Assembly: GCF_030408775.1 (NCBI RefSeq)
Contig: NZ_CP047210.1
Coordinates: 2,325,604-2,389,603, forward strand
Source of the DNA: Corynebacterium fournieri
GTDB taxonomy: Bacteria; Actinomycetota; Actinomycetes; Mycobacteriales; Mycobacteriaceae
Direction: 5' to 3'
DNA: 64,000 bases
Part shown: positions 34,380 to 43,374 of the stretch, piece after piece
Numbering within the stretch: the stretch's first letter is position 1
Layout of the letters: each line of letters opens with the position of its first letter
Program-made: the position numbers and the translations under genes
The notes under the pieces: generated by a model
What the model was told of the DNA's origin: nothing
Seen by the model: only the letters and a program-made list of their open reading frames with translations
Databases searched by the model: none

Positions 34380-34421
34380 GTGACGAACAAGACTTCTTTG
34401 AACTGGTGGTGGCTCGCCTAA
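34380..34421 (+). CDS. trpL: trp leader peptide with three tandem Trp codons
   Basis: GTG 34380 reads MTNKTSLNWWWLA and stops at 34419-34421. Three consecutive TGG codons make ribosome progress a sensor of charged tRNA-Trp, as in the known corynebacterial trp attenuator. There is no Shine-Dalgarno sequence and the predicted transcript start is at or next to the GTG, so the peptide is probably translated from a leaderless mRNA. Confidence 0.88.
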   Translation: MTNKTSLNWWWLA

Positions 34422-34422
34422 C

Positions 34423-34487
34423 TGGCGCGCCACCCAAAGACGTCACGGCCCGCCAGCTTGCTACACAAGCGCCGCGGGCCCTTTTTT
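34423..34487 (+). terminator. trp attenuator
   Basis: The terminator stem is GGCCCGC (34447-34453) with GCGGGCC (34474-34480), extended inside by GCTTG/CAAGC, and followed by CTTTTTT. CTGGCG (34423-34428), right after the leader stop, can instead pair with CGCCAG (34451-34456), giving the competing antiterminator when the ribosome stalls at the Trp codons. Confidence 0.85.
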
Positions 34488-34524
34488 CACCCTCGGTGCA
34501 CGACAAGAAGGAACCGAGGACCAG

Positions 34525-36027
34525 ATGCAATACACCCACCGAACGGTGCGCTACCACGAGGACGTGGCTAGCCTGTTCGCCCACGTCGGCGGGCTCGACG
34601 CGCAGGATGCCGTGCTGCTCGAGTCCGCCGACATCACCACCCGCTCCGGCCTGCAGTCCGTGGCGGTGCTGCGCGCCTCCGTGCGCGTGACCTGCACCGG
34701 CAACCGCGTCCAGGTCGATCCACTGACGCCTTCCGGCGAGGTCATCGCCGCCGGGCTGGGCCTAGACGAGTTCCGGGTGGGGGAGCACACCTACGAGTTC
34801 CCGCCCGCCAGCGCTGTGGACGAGCGCGAACGCCTGACCGCACCGTCTACAGCAGATGTGCTGCGCGCGCTGACCACCCGGGCGGGCTACGGCAACGAGG
34901 ACTTCCCGCTGCTCGCCGGCGGCTTCGCGTACGACTACCTGGACAGCTTTGAAACGCTACCGGCCGTCGCGCAAGGGCCGAACACTTACCCGGACTACCA
35001 GTTCGTGCTGGCAGAGATCCTGCTGCGCGTCAACCACGAAGCGGGCACCGCCTATCTCGCCGCCGTGGACGCCGCGGGCGAGGGCATCGACCTCGAGCCG
35101 CTGGCCAGCCGCATCAATCAGCCGGTGCCGGACCACCGGCCGGAGGCGGGGGGCGCGGAGCGGCTCGTCGCTAAGGCAACGGTGCCGGACGCGGAGTTCC
35201 GCGCGCACGTGGAGCAGCTCAAGCAGCACATCACCAACGGCGACATCTACCAGGTCGTGCCCGCCCGCGCGTTTACCGCGGAGTGCACAGACGCGTTCGC
35301 GGCGTACCGGCGACTGCGCGCATCCAACCCCTCTCCCTACATGTTCTACATCCGCGGCGAAGGCTACGAGCTGTTCGGCGCCTCACCCGAATCCAACTTG
35401 AAATTCGACCACGCCACCCGCCAGGTGGAGCTGTACCCGATCGCCGGTACTTGCCCGCGCGGGCTGAACCCGGACGGCAGCGTCAACCACGAGCTGGACG
35501 CGCGCATGGAGCTGCAGCTGCGCACGGACGCCAAAGAGGTTGCGGAGCACACCATGCTGGTCGACCTGGCCCGCAACGACATGGCGCGCGTGGCCGAACC
35601 CCGCACCCGGCGGGTCCGCGAGCTGTTGCAGGTGGACCGCTACTCCCGCGTGATGCACCTGGTCAGCCGCGTCACCGCCACGTTGGCGCAGGACCTGGAC
35701 GCGCTCGACGCCTACCGGGCGTGCATCAACATCGGCACGCTCACCGGGGCGCCGAAGCTGCGCGCGACCGAGCTGCTGCGCGGGGTGGAGGGCACCCGCC
35801 GCGGGTCCTACGGCGGGGCGGTGGGATATCTGCGCGGGGACGGCGACTTTGATACTTGTATTGTCATTCGCTCTGCGTTCGTCGCAAAGCAAACTGCAAC
35901 TGTGCAGGCAGGCGCCGGCGTAGTGCGCGACTCCAACCCGCAGGCGGAGGCCGACGAGACCCTGCACAAGGCCTACGCGGTGCTGCAGGCGCTCGCAGGC
36001 GGGCGCGAGTTGGAGGTGCAGAAATGA
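34525..36027 (+). CDS. trpE: Anthranilate synthase component I
   Basis: Catalyses chorismate plus ammonia to anthranilate with TrpG. The tryptophan feedback-binding motif LLES is present at VLLESADITTRSGL (about residue 29). Active-site segments: HITNGDIYQVVPAR, SPYMFYIRGEGYELFGASPE, PIAGTCPRG, DLARNDMARV and GTLTGAPKLRATEL near the C-terminus. Length 500 aa is normal. First structural gene after the attenuator; its stop overlaps the trpG start (ATGA). Confidence 0.97.
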   Translation: MQYTHRTVRYHEDVASLFAHVGGLDAQDAVLLESADITTRSGLQSVAVLRASVRVTCTGNRVQVDPLTPSGEVIAAGLGLDEFRVGEHTYEFPPASAVDERERLTAPSTADVLRALTTRAGYGNEDFPLLAGGFAYDYLDSFETLPAVAQGPNTYPDYQFVLAEILLRVNHEAGTAYLAAVDAAGEGIDLEPLASRINQPVPDHRPEAGGAERLVAKATVPDAEFRAHVEQLKQHITNGDIYQVVPARAFTAECTDAFAAYRRLRASNPSPYMFYIRGEGYELFGASPESNLKFDHATRQVELYPIAGTCPRGLNPDGSVNHELDARMELQLRTDAKEVAEHTMLVDLARNDMARVAEPRTRRVRELLQVDRYSRVMHLVSRVTATLAQDLDALDAYRACINIGTLTGAPKLRATELLRGVEGTRRGSYGGAVGYLRGDGDFDTCIVIRSAFVAKQTATVQAGAGVVRDSNPQAEADETLHKAYAVLQALAGGRELEVQK

Positions 36028-36635
36028 TTGTGCTGCTGGATAACCAAGATTCCTTTGTGTACAACCTGGTCGACGCGCTGGCCGGCTTCGACACCGTGGT
36101 CTACCGCAACACTGTCAGCGCGGACACCGTGCTCGCCGCGGACCCGGAGCTCATCGTGCTCTCGCCGGGGCCCGGCTACCCCGCGGACGCCGGCTGCATG
36201 ATGGAGGTCATCGCGCGCGCCCAGGGCCGCATCCCGATCCTGGGCATCTGCCTGGGCTACCAGGCGCTCATCGAGCACTTCGGCGGCCGCGTCGTACCCT
36301 GCGGGCCCGAGCACGGCACCTCCGTTCCCATGCGGCTGACCGCGCCGCACCTGCTTTTCGACGGCCTCACGGCCGGCGGCACCCCCAACCAGCCCGGCCT
36401 CGACGTGCCTGTTGCGCGCTACCACTCGCTCGGCGCGGCGGAGGCGCCGGACGGGGTGGTGCCGTTGGCGTGGACCGGCACCGACATCGGCGACGTGATC
36501 ATGGCCGCCGAAACCGGCGACGGGTACTCCATCGGCTTCCAATTCCACCCCGAATCCATCCTCACCCCCGCGGGCCCGCAGCTGCTGGAACGCTGCGTTG
36601 ACCGCTTGCTTAAGAAGGGACGCGACAATGGCTGA
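36024..36635 (+). CDS. trpG: Anthranilate synthase component II, glutamine amidotransferase
   Basis: Class I glutamine amidotransferase that supplies ammonia to TrpE. The nucleophile cysteine is in ILGICLGYQAL (about residue 80) and the catalytic His-Glu in FQFHPESIL near the C-terminus; LSPGPGYP forms the oxyanion region. Length 203 aa. Not fused to TrpD, in contrast to some enteric enzymes. Overlaps trpE by 4 bp and trpD by 8 bp. Confidence 0.96.
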   Translation: MIVLLDNQDSFVYNLVDALAGFDTVVYRNTVSADTVLAADPELIVLSPGPGYPADAGCMMEVIARAQGRIPILGICLGYQALIEHFGGRVVPCGPEHGTSVPMRLTAPHLLFDGLTAGGTPNQPGLDVPVARYHSLGAAEAPDGVVPLAWTGTDIGDVIMAAETGDGYSIGFQFHPESILTPAGPQLLERCVDRLLKKGRDNG

Positions 36636-37647
36636 CCACATCCAGATCTTCCGCGAGTTCATCACCAACCCCTCGCCGACATTGGAGGAGGCGGTGGAGG
36701 CGTTCACGCCGCTGACGGTCGGCGACTACGACGACGTCCGCATCGCCGCACTGCTGGCCACCATCCGCACCCGCGGCGAAACCTTCACGGACATCGCCGG
36801 CGCGGCGAAGGCCTTTCTCGCCGCCGGCCGCCCCTTCCCAGTAACGGGGGAGGGGATCATGGACACCGCCGGCACAGGCGGCGACGGGGCGAACACCATC
36901 AACATCACCACGGCAGCCTCCTTGGTCGCGGCCGCCGGCGGGGTGAAGATGATCAAGTGCGGCAACCGCTCGGTGTCCTCCAAGTCCGGATCCGCCGACG
37001 TGCTCGAGGCGTTGAACATCCCCCTAGACCTCGACCCGGAGCGGGCGGTGCGCCAGTTTGAATCCTCAAACTTCACATTCCTGTTCGCCCCGGCCTACAA
37101 TCCAGCTATCGCGTTCGTGCAACCTGTGCGCAAGAAACTCGGCGTACCCACGCTGTTTAATACGATGGGCCCATTATTGAGTCCCGCACGACCCGAATTT
37201 CAAATAATGGGTATTGCCAACTATAAGTTAGGCCCCACTATTGCGGAGACCATGAAAACGCTGGGGCGCACGCGTGCGCTCGTGGTGCACGGCGCCGGCA
37301 CCGACGAGATCGCGGTCCACGACGAGACCCTCATCTGGGAGCTTAGAGACGGCGAAATCTCGCACTACACGGTCACCCCCGACCAGCTCTGCGCGGACAC
37401 CCACTCGCTCGAGGACCTCCGCGGCGGCGACGGCGCGGAAAACGCCGCCGCCATGCGCGCCACCTTCGCGGGGGAGGGGCCGGCCGCCCACCGCGACGCC
37501 GTAGCCGTCAACGCCGGGGCGATGTTCTACCTCTACGGTATCTCGGATTCGCTCGCCGACGGCACGGCGCATGCGAAGGATTTGCTTGACCGCGGCACCG
37601 TCGCCGAATGGCTGCGCACCCACGAGGAGGCGGACTACAGTGCCTAA
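36628..37647 (+). CDS. trpD: Anthranilate phosphoribosyltransferase
   Basis: Transfers the phosphoribosyl group from PRPP to anthranilate. PRPP-binding DTAGTGGDGANTINI (about residue 80) and GNRSVSSKSGSADVLEAL are present, with KCGNRS in place of the commoner KHGNRS; also FLFAPAYNPA and FNTMGPLLSPARP. Length 339 aa. ATG 36628 lies inside the end of trpG; AAGGGA precedes it. Confidence 0.96.
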   Translation: MADHIQIFREFITNPSPTLEEAVEAFTPLTVGDYDDVRIAALLATIRTRGETFTDIAGAAKAFLAAGRPFPVTGEGIMDTAGTGGDGANTINITTAASLVAAAGGVKMIKCGNRSVSSKSGSADVLEALNIPLDLDPERAVRQFESSNFTFLFAPAYNPAIAFVQPVRKKLGVPTLFNTMGPLLSPARPEFQIMGIANYKLGPTIAETMKTLGRTRALVVHGAGTDEIAVHDETLIWELRDGEISHYTVTPDQLCADTHSLEDLRGGDGAENAAAMRATFAGEGPAAHRDAVAVNAGAMFYLYGISDSLADGTAHAKDLLDRGTVAEWLRTHEEADYSA

Positions 37648-39007
37648 GATTCTCTCCGAAATCGTGGCCAACCGAAAGCGTCACCTTGACGTTATTCGTG
37701 GACGCCTGGGTCACGTTTCTTTCGCCACGTTACGGTATTCCGAGCGGTCCTTGTACGACGCGCTCGCCGCCCCCGGGGCCTCCTACATCATGGAGTGCAA
37801 GTCCGCCTCGCCCTCCCTCGGCACCATCCGCGCGGACTACAAACCGGGGGAGATCGCATCGGTCTACTCCCGCTACGCCTCCGCGATCTCCGTGCTGTGC
37901 GAGCCCGACTACTTCGGCGGGGACTACGACCATCTCGCCACCGTCGCCGCCACGACCCACCTGCCGGTGCTGTGCAAGGACTTCATCGTCGACGAGGTGC
38001 AGATCTACGCCGCGCGCTACTTCGGCGCGGACGCGGTGCTGCTGATGCTGTCCGTGCTTTCCGACGACGAGTACGCCCACCTTTCCTCTATTGCGGCCTC
38101 ATTACGCATGGACGTCCTCACGGAGGTGATCGACGAGGAGGAAGCGGCGCGTGCGAAGAAGCTGGGCGCGAAGATCTTCGGCGTCAACCACCGCAACCTC
38201 CACGACTTGAGCATCGACCTCGACCGCTCCGCGCGCCTCGCCGAGCACGCGCCCGACGGGGCAGTGGTGGTGGCGGAGTCCGGAATCCGGGATGCTGCGA
38301 CGGTCCGCCGCCTCGGCGGACACTCCGACGCGTTCCTTGTCGGCTCGCAGTTGACCTTCCAGCCGGACATCGACCGCGCCTGCCGCGAGCTGGTCTACGG
38401 TCCGAACAAGGTCTGCGGCCTGCGCTCAGCCTCCGCGGCCCAGGCGGCGAAGGCGGCCGGGGCGGTGTACGGCGGTCTCATCTTCGAGGACGCCTCCCCG
38501 CGCAATGTTTCACGTGAAACTGCCGCCGAAATCGTCTCCGCCGAGCCGGAACTGGAGTATGTGGCAGTCTCGCGCCGGACCCACGGCTTCGACGAGCTCC
38601 TCCAGCACGGAATATCCGCGGTGCAGCTCCACGCTCCGTACCAGGGCTCGCTCGAGGGGGAGCGGGACCTGATCGAGCGCGTCCGCTCCGAGGTCGGCCC
38701 CGCGCTCCAGGTGTGGCGGGCAGTGGATATGACGTGCGATGTACCGGTGGAGGGGGTAGCGGAGCTCGTGGACAAGCTAGTGCTCGATGCAGGCGCAGGC
38801 GGCACGGGCGAAACCTTCGACTGGTCCCGCATCACCACCACCGACGCCCTGCTCGCAGGCGGGCTCAACCCCGGCAAACTCGAAGCGGCGCTGCGCACCG
38901 GCTGCCTCGGGCTCGACCTCAACTCCGGCTTCGAAGACCCGCGCGGCCACAAAGACGCCGCCGCGCTGCGCGAAGGATTCCGCACAATCCGCAACTTCCA
39001 CTACTAA
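37640..39007 (+). CDS. trpCF: Bifunctional indole-3-glycerol phosphate synthase and phosphoribosylanthranilate isomerase
   Basis: N-terminal TrpC barrel: [18 protein letters not shown] (about residue 46), [40 protein letters not shown]-terminal TrpF barrel from about residue 250: [46 protein letters not shown] and [15 protein letters not shown]. The TrpF start has KVCGL in place of KICGL. GTG start overlaps the trpD stop. A parS site is embedded in the TrpF part (38506-38521), encoding NVSRET. Confidence 0.95.
   Translation: MPKILSEIVANRKRHLDVIRGRLGHVSFATLRYSERSLYDALAAPGASYIMECKSASPSLGTIRADYKPGEIASVYSRYASAISVLCEPDYFGGDYDHLATVAATTHLPVLCKDFIVDEVQIYAARYFGADAVLLMLSVLSDDEYAHLSSIAASLRMDVLTEVIDEEEAARAKKLGAKIFGVNHRNLHDLSIDLDRSARLAEHAPDGAVVVAESGIRDAATVRRLGGHSDAFLVGSQLTFQPDIDRACRELVYGPNKVCGLRSASAAQAAKAAGAVYGGLIFEDASPRNVSRETAAEIVSAEPELEYVAVSRRTHGFDELLQHGISAVQLHAPYQGSLEGERDLIERVRSEVGPALQVWRAVDMTCDVPVEGVAELVDKLVLDAGAGGTGETFDWSRITTTDALLAGGLNPGKLEAALRTGCLGLDLNSGFEDPRGHKDAAALREGFRTIRNFHY
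38506..38521. other. parS site 4, inside trpCF
   Basis: TGTTTCACGTGAAACT, 15 of 16 consensus positions, in frame inside trpCF. In Corynebacterium glutamicum parS copies also lie in and near the trp genes. Confidence 0.9.
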
Positions 39008-39017
39008 GGACACGACA

Positions 39018-40211
39018 ATGACCCTGCTTCCTGCCTACTACGGCGAGTTCGGCGGACAGTTCGTCCCCGAATCGCTCATCCCCGCGCTTGACCAACTCGA
39101 GCAAGCCTTCGTCGACGCCTTCAACGACGAGGAGTTCATGGCCAAGTACCGCAGCCTGCTGCGCGACTACCTCGGCCGGCCCACCCCGCTGACCGAGTGC
39201 CGCAACCTGCCACTTGAGGGCAACGCGCGGATCTTTCTCAAACGCGAGGACCTCGTCCACGGCGGCGCGCACAAGATCAACCAGGTCATCGGCCAGGCAC
39301 TGCTGGCCAAAAAGATGGGCAAGACGCGCATCATCGCGGAGACCGGCGCGGGCCAGCACGGCACCGCCACCGCCCTCGCATGCGCGCTTCTCGGCCTGGA
39401 CTGCGTGATCTACATGGGCAAGACCGACATGGAGCGGCAGGCCCCCAACGTGTACCGCATGCGCCTGATGGGTGCGGAGGTCGTGGGTGTGGAAGCCGGC
39501 GCGGGCACGCTCAAAGACGCGGTGAACGAGGCGCTGCGCGACTGGACCGCCACCTTCCACGAATCCCACTACCTCCTCGGCACCGCCGCCGGCCCGCACC
39601 CGTTCCCCAAAATTGTCAAGGAGTTCCACCGCGTCATCTCCACCGAGGCGCGCGCCCAGATCCTGGAGCGGACCGAACGGCTGCCCGACGTGGTGGTCGC
39701 GTGCGTCGGCGGCGGCTCCAACGCCATCGGCATGTTCGCTGATTTCATCGACGACCCGGATGTGGAGCTCGTCGGCGCCGAACCGGGCGGGGAGGGCTTC
39801 GGACTCGGCGCCCACGGCGCGGCCATCGCCCAGGGCACCACCGGCCTGCTGCACGGCACGTACTCCTACCTCATGTGCGACGGCGACGGGCAAGTGGAAG
39901 AGTCCTACTCCATCTCCGCCGGCCTGGACTACCCGGGTGTAGGCCCCGAGCACGCGCACCTGGCTAAGTCCGGCCGCGCGAAGTACGTGCCCGTCACCGA
40001 TGAGGAAGCCCTCAGCGCCTTCCAGGCACTGTCGCGCCACGAGGGCATCATCCCCGCGCTCGAGTCCTCCCACGCCCTGGGCTACGCCCTCAAGCGCGCC
40101 GCCGAACACCCGGCGGACGCCGAGCCACTGCACATCCTGGTCGGCTTATCCGGCCGCGGCGACAAAGACATCGCACACGTCCAAGCCACCCTTGCCCAGA
40201 AGGAGAAGTAA
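39018..40211 (+). CDS. trpB: Tryptophan synthase beta chain
   Basis: PLP enzyme joining indole and serine. The PLP lysine is in [18 protein letters not shown] (about residue 86), the phosphate-binding glycine loop is [12 protein letters not shown] (about residue 232), and [13 protein letters not shown] is the indole-tunnel/COMM region. ETGAGQHG and [12 protein letters not shown] are also family hallmarks. Length 397 aa is normal. ATG 39018 is 10 bp after trpCF. Confidence 0.96.
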   Translation: MTLLPAYYGEFGGQFVPESLIPALDQLEQAFVDAFNDEEFMAKYRSLLRDYLGRPTPLTECRNLPLEGNARIFLKREDLVHGGAHKINQVIGQALLAKKMGKTRIIAETGAGQHGTATALACALLGLDCVIYMGKTDMERQAPNVYRMRLMGAEVVGVEAGAGTLKDAVNEALRDWTATFHESHYLLGTAAGPHPFPKIVKEFHRVISTEARAQILERTERLPDVVVACVGGGSNAIGMFADFIDDPDVELVGAEPGGEGFGLGAHGAAIAQGTTGLLHGTYSYLMCDGDGQVEESYSISAGLDYPGVGPEHAHLAKSGRAKYVPVTDEEALSAFQALSRHEGIIPALESSHALGYALKRAAEHPADAEPLHILVGLSGRGDKDIAHVQATLAQKEK

Positions 40212-41027
40212 ATGTCCCGCTACGAGCAACTCTTCGCCAGGGGAAAGGGCGCCTTCGTCCCCTTCATCATGCTGTCGGACCCCACCCCGGACGACGCCGT
40301 AGAGATCGTCTCCGCCGTCGTGGACGCGGGCGCGGACGCCGTGGAGCTCGGCGTGCCGTTCTCCGACCCGGTGGCGGACGGTCCGGCGATCCAGAATGCT
40401 CACGTGAGGGCGCTGGCCGGAGGTGCGAACGTCGATAAGGCGCTTGCGCAGATCCGCACCATCCGTGAGCGCTACCCGGAGCTGCCCATCGGCATGCTCG
40501 TGTACGGCAACGTCGCGCACGCCCGCGGGCTCGAGCGGTTCTACCGCGAGTTCAAGGAGGCGGGCGCCGACAGCGTGTTGCTTCCCGACGTCCCCGTGCG
40601 CGAGTCCGCTCCCTTCTCCGCAGCGGCCGCCGCAGCCGACATCGACCCGATCTACATCGCGCCGGCCAAGGCGTCCGAGGCCACTCTTGAGGCGGTGGCG
40701 GGCGCATCGCGCGGCTACATCTACGCCATCTCCCGCGACGGGGTGACCGGCGCAGACAAGGAAGCGACGGTGGAGGGTCTGCGCGAGGTCGTGGATAGCG
40801 TGCGCAAGTTCGGCGGGCCGCCGGTGCTGCTCGGCTTCGGCATCTCGCGCCCGGAGCACGTCCGCGACGCTATCGCCGCGGGTGCCGCCGGCGCGATCAC
40901 CGGCTCCGCGATCGCGAACATCATCGAGGAGCATCTTGACGACGGCCACGTCACCGACATGCCCGCCCTGAAAGAAGCATTGACCGAGTACGTCAAGGCC
41001 ATGAAGGGCGCTACGATCGCATCATGA
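40212..41027 (+). CDS. trpA: Tryptophan synthase alpha chain
   Basis: Cleaves indole-3-glycerol phosphate to indole for TrpB. Active-site acid in AVELGVPFSDPVADGP (about residues 44-60) and the loop LLPDVPVRES with aspartate; GFGISRPEHV and GAAGAITGSAIA bind phosphate. Length 271 aa. The ATG directly follows the trpB stop. Its own stop overlaps the Rieske gene start. Confidence 0.96.
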   Translation: MSRYEQLFARGKGAFVPFIMLSDPTPDDAVEIVSAVVDAGADAVELGVPFSDPVADGPAIQNAHVRALAGGANVDKALAQIRTIRERYPELPIGMLVYGNVAHARGLERFYREFKEAGADSVLLPDVPVRESAPFSAAAAAADIDPIYIAPAKASEATLEAVAGASRGYIYAISRDGVTGADKEATVEGLREVVDSVRKFGGPPVLLGFGISRPEHVRDAIAAGAAGAITGSAIANIIEEHLDDGHVTDMPALKEALTEYVKAMKGATIAS

Positions 41028-41389
41028 CCTGTTCACGACGCATGTTTCTACTTGGCACCGCGACCACGTTTGCCGGTGCATTCCTCGCCGCGTGCGGGGA
41101 AGAGGCCCCCGAAGAAGTTGCCAAGACCGACGTTCCGGTCGGCTCCGCGGTAATTCTGGACCAGTTCATCATCGCCCAGCCCACCGCCGGCCACTACGTT
41201 GCGTACTCCAGCGTGTGCCCGCACCAGCAGAAGAAGATCACCAAGGTCGAGGGCGACACCGTCAAGTGCACCGCCCACGGTTCCGTGTTCAACATCGCCG
41301 ACGGCGCGCGCGTGTCCGGCCCGGCGGTGACCGGCATGCGTGAGGTGCAAGTGACCGACAACGGCGACACCCTGCAGGCCGCGAACTAG
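41024..41389 (+). CDS. Rieske [2Fe-2S] lipoprotein with Tat signal
   Basis: The N-terminus TCSRRMFLLGTATTFAGAF has a twin arginine followed by a lipobox LAAC (about residue 25), so the protein is exported folded by Tat and lipid-anchored. The Rieske cluster ligands are CPHQ and CTAHGS (about residues 65 and 84), in the spacing of small ferredoxin-like Rieske domains. Length 121 aa. It overlaps trpA by 4 bp and is translationally coupled to the trp operon, although its redox partner is unknown. Confidence 0.85.
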   Translation: MTCSRRMFLLGTATTFAGAFLAACGEEAPEEVAKTDVPVGSAVILDQFIIAQPTAGHYVAYSSVCPHQQKKITKVEGDTVKCTAHGSVFNIADGARVSGPAVTGMREVQVTDNGDTLQAAN

Positions 41390-42334
41390 ATGAAGAGGCT
41401 CGATCCGCTTCTCGTCGGCATCGTCGCCGCGGCGGCGCTCGCCTTCCTTCTGCCGGCCCGCGGCGCGTTTGCCGACGGCTTCGCCGTAGCCGTCAAACTG
41501 GCCATCGCGCTGCTGTTCTTCCTCTACGGCGCCCGCCTGTCCACGCAGGAGGCGCTGAAGGGCCTGACCAACTGGCGGTTGCACGGCGTGATCCTCGCGT
41601 TCACGTTTGTCATCTACCCGCTCATCGGTCTGCTGGCGCAGCCCACCACGGCACTGATTTCCAACGACCTCTACCAGGGCCTGTTGTTCATGTCCCTGGT
41701 GCCGTCCACCGTGCAGTCCTCCGTCGCGCTGACTGGCGTGGCACGGGGCAATGTCTCCGGCGCGGTGGTGGCGGCGTCGGTGTCCTCGCTCGTCGGCGTG
41801 ATAGTCACGCCGCTGCTTGTGATGTGGCTGATGGGCGCGGGCAGCGGCGTGCACATCGACGCGTCCGTCTTCGGCGATATCGCCTTGCAACTCTTGCTGC
41901 CGTTCATCCTCGGCCAACTCGCGCATAGTTTCCTGCCGCGGGTGGGGGAGATGGCCAAGTCGAAGGCGACCAAGCTCGTCGACCGCGGCTCGATCTGGAT
42001 GGTCGTCTACTCCGCGTTCTCGCGCGGCGTCGTTTCCGGCGTGTGGACGAACGTGTCCGTGTGGGAGATCGTGTTTCTCACCGTCTTCTCCTGCGCGCTG
42101 GTTGCGGCGATGCTCTGGCTCACCCGCGTCGTGCCGGAGGCTCTGCACTTCCCGCGCGAGGACCGCATCGCCATCCAGATGTGCGGCACCCAAAAATCGC
42201 TTGCCACCGGTCTGCCCATGGCCACAGTCATCTTCGGCGGGGCGTCGCTGGGCGTGCTGATCATCCCGCTGATGATCTACCACATGTCCCAGCTAGTCAT
42301 CTGCTCCGCGTACGTCTCACGCATTTCCCGTTAG
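41390..42334 (+). CDS. Bile acid:sodium symporter-family (SBF/YfeH-like) transporter
   Basis: About ten membrane helices in 314 aa. YfeH/SBF-like features: LFFLYGARLSTQEALKGLTNWRLH near the second helix, and the conserved FMSLVPSTVQSSVALTGVAR (about residue 105) with the NVSGAVVAAS segment; near the end FGGASLGVLIIPLMIYHM. Substrate is unknown; relatives move organic anions with Na+. The ATG directly follows the Rieske gene, continuing the trp-Rieske transcript. Confidence 0.8.
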   Translation: MKRLDPLLVGIVAAAALAFLLPARGAFADGFAVAVKLAIALLFFLYGARLSTQEALKGLTNWRLHGVILAFTFVIYPLIGLLAQPTTALISNDLYQGLLFMSLVPSTVQSSVALTGVARGNVSGAVVAASVSSLVGVIVTPLLVMWLMGAGSGVHIDASVFGDIALQLLLPFILGQLAHSFLPRVGEMAKSKATKLVDRGSIWMVVYSAFSRGVVSGVWTNVSVWEIVFLTVFSCALVAAMLWLTRVVPEALHFPREDRIAIQMCGTQKSLATGLPMATVIFGGASLGVLIIPLMIYHMSQLVICSAYVSRISR

Positions 42335-42335
42335 G

Positions 42336-42351
42336 AGTTTCACGTGAAACA
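42336..42351. other. parS site 5, over a start codon
   Basis: AGTTTCACGTGAAACA, 15 of 16 positions. The GTG inside the palindrome is the probable start codon of the gene at 42344, so ParB binding would cover its translation start. Confidence 0.9.
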
Positions 42352-42646
42352 TTTCGTCCGCATCCACTACAACGTCCCGGAGCTCGGCGGCGAGCTGCTC
42401 AACATCGCCGAACTCGAAGAAGTCTCCGCACACGAGTGCACCATGGTCCGCATGATCGAGCTCGACCCCTCCGAGACCATCACCGGCATCTTCGTCGACG
42501 GCAAAGTCATCGGCCAAGCCAACCGCCCCATGGACACCGTCCCGCACCCGCACACCTACGACGACATCGAAGGCATCACCGCAACCCATCTCACCGAGGC
42601 CGAGTTCGAAGGCCTCTGGTCCGAGGCTCAGGCAAAGTTGCAATAG
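42344..42646 (+). CDS. Small conserved hypothetical protein, 100 aa
   Basis: GTG 42344, inside parS, with TAGGAG 6 bp upstream (42332-42337). The chain HFVRIHYNVPELGGELLNIA ... MIELDPSETITGIFVDGKVI ... RPMDTVPHPHTYDDIEGITAT is soluble, compact and acidic; it resembles small actinobacterial proteins without assigned function. It starts 9 bp after the symporter gene and is followed by a strong terminator, so it is the last gene of the trp transcript. Confidence 0.7.
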   Translation: MKHFVRIHYNVPELGGELLNIAELEEVSAHECTMVRMIELDPSETITGIFVDGKVIGQANRPMDTVPHPHTYDDIEGITATHLTEAEFEGLWSEAQAKLQ

Positions 42647-42663
42647 CTTATCGACGTCCCTCC

Positions 42664-42695
42664 GGCCCGCCCCGCCACCGGCGCGGGCCTTTTTC
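42664..42695 (+). terminator. Terminator of the trp-Rieske-symporter transcript
   Basis: GGCCCGC (42664-42670) pairs with GCGGGCC (42683-42689), followed by TTTTTCG. Confidence 0.9.
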
Positions 42696-42708
42696 GTTGG
42701 TGGGCCCC

Positions 42709-42749
42709 AATAGTTGGTGGTGCCGGAATTGTCTGCAATGCGGAGTTGC
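42709..42749 (+). repeat. Dispersed palindromic repeat, copy 3
   Basis: CAATAGTTGGTGGTGCCGGA then ATTGTCTGCAATGCGGAGTTG. Core at 42732-42744 has one mismatch. It follows the terminator TTTTTCGTTGG, a string also found before copy 4. Confidence 0.7.
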
Positions 42750-42768
42750 AGGGGACAAGGTCAGCCCA

Positions 42769-43023
42769 TCAGGCAAAGGGGCCGGACAACAACGACACCG
42801 CGAGAGTGATCGGCCAGGCTAGCAGGGTAAGAACAGACAATATCCCCAGCAGGGGGCGCTTATCCCGCACCGCGATGACAAACCCCAGAACAGATACCGC
42901 GATCAAGGCGACCCAATAAAGCCATTGGCCCCACATGGGAACGCGGTCACCCATAAACGGTGTTGCGATCCATACCGCCACAAAAATCGGGTAGATATAC
43001 GCTGTGCGGTGAACTTTCGCCAT
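42769..43023 (-). CDS. Small membrane protein, 84 aa
   Basis: Starts MAKVHRTAYIYPIFVAVWIA and has three hydrophobic segments (PIFVAVWIATPF, WLYWVALIAVSVLGFVIAV, LLGILSVLTLLAWPITLAV). No family recognised. It lies between copies of the dispersed repeat, on the strand opposite to the trp operon. A GC-rich coding pattern and AAGGAGAG just upstream (43031-43038) support it. Confidence 0.6.
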   Translation of the reverse strand: MAKVHRTAYIYPIFVAVWIATPFMGDRVPMWGQWLYWVALIAVSVLGFVIAVRDKRPLLGILSVLTLLAWPITLAVSLLSGPFA

Positions 43024-43127
43024 GATCCGGCACCCTCTCCTTAACAGTTATGAGCGCGTGGCACGAGACGGATAGCACAACCAGCTACGACACTACACGA
43101 AACTTGACCTTTTTCGTTGGCCATTAC

Positions 43128-43168
43128 CAACTATTGGCGGTCTCGGAATTGTCCGCAATGCGGAGTGG
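43128..43168 (+). repeat. Dispersed palindromic repeat, copy 4
   Basis: CAACTATTGGCGGTCTCGGA then ATTGTCCGCAATGCGGAGTGG; core 43152-43164 is a perfect TCCGCA-A-TGCGGA. Preceded by CCTTTTTCGTTGG as at copy 3. It lies in the roughly 350-bp gap between the membrane protein gene and the HNH gene. Confidence 0.7.
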
Positions 43169-43221
43169 CGGCATGGGCTGGAGGGGTGGGGAAGGCGGAG
43201 TTGACGTCGATAAGCGATAGC

Positions 43222-43271
43222 CAATAGTTGGTTCGCCCCCACTTGTCCGCAATGCGGAGTTGCGGACAAGT
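43222..43271 (+). repeat. Dispersed palindromic repeat, copy 5, within a larger hairpin
   Basis: CAATAGTTGGTTCGCCCCCA then CTTGTCCGCAATGCGGAGTTG; core 43246-43258 perfect. In addition ACTTGTCCGCAA (43241-43252) pairs with TTGCGGACAAGT (43260-43271), a 12-bp perfect stem with a 7-nt loop that overlaps the core, so two alternative foldings exist. About 100 bp upstream of the HNH gene start. Confidence 0.75.
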
Positions 43272-43374
43272 TATAGCTTGGTTTCGAAACCTCATTTCCG
43301 CAGGTCAGAGGAATGTCGGTGGCGAGTTTTATAATGCCGGCAATCGAACTCGCATTCGCCTCAAGGGGGCCAAA

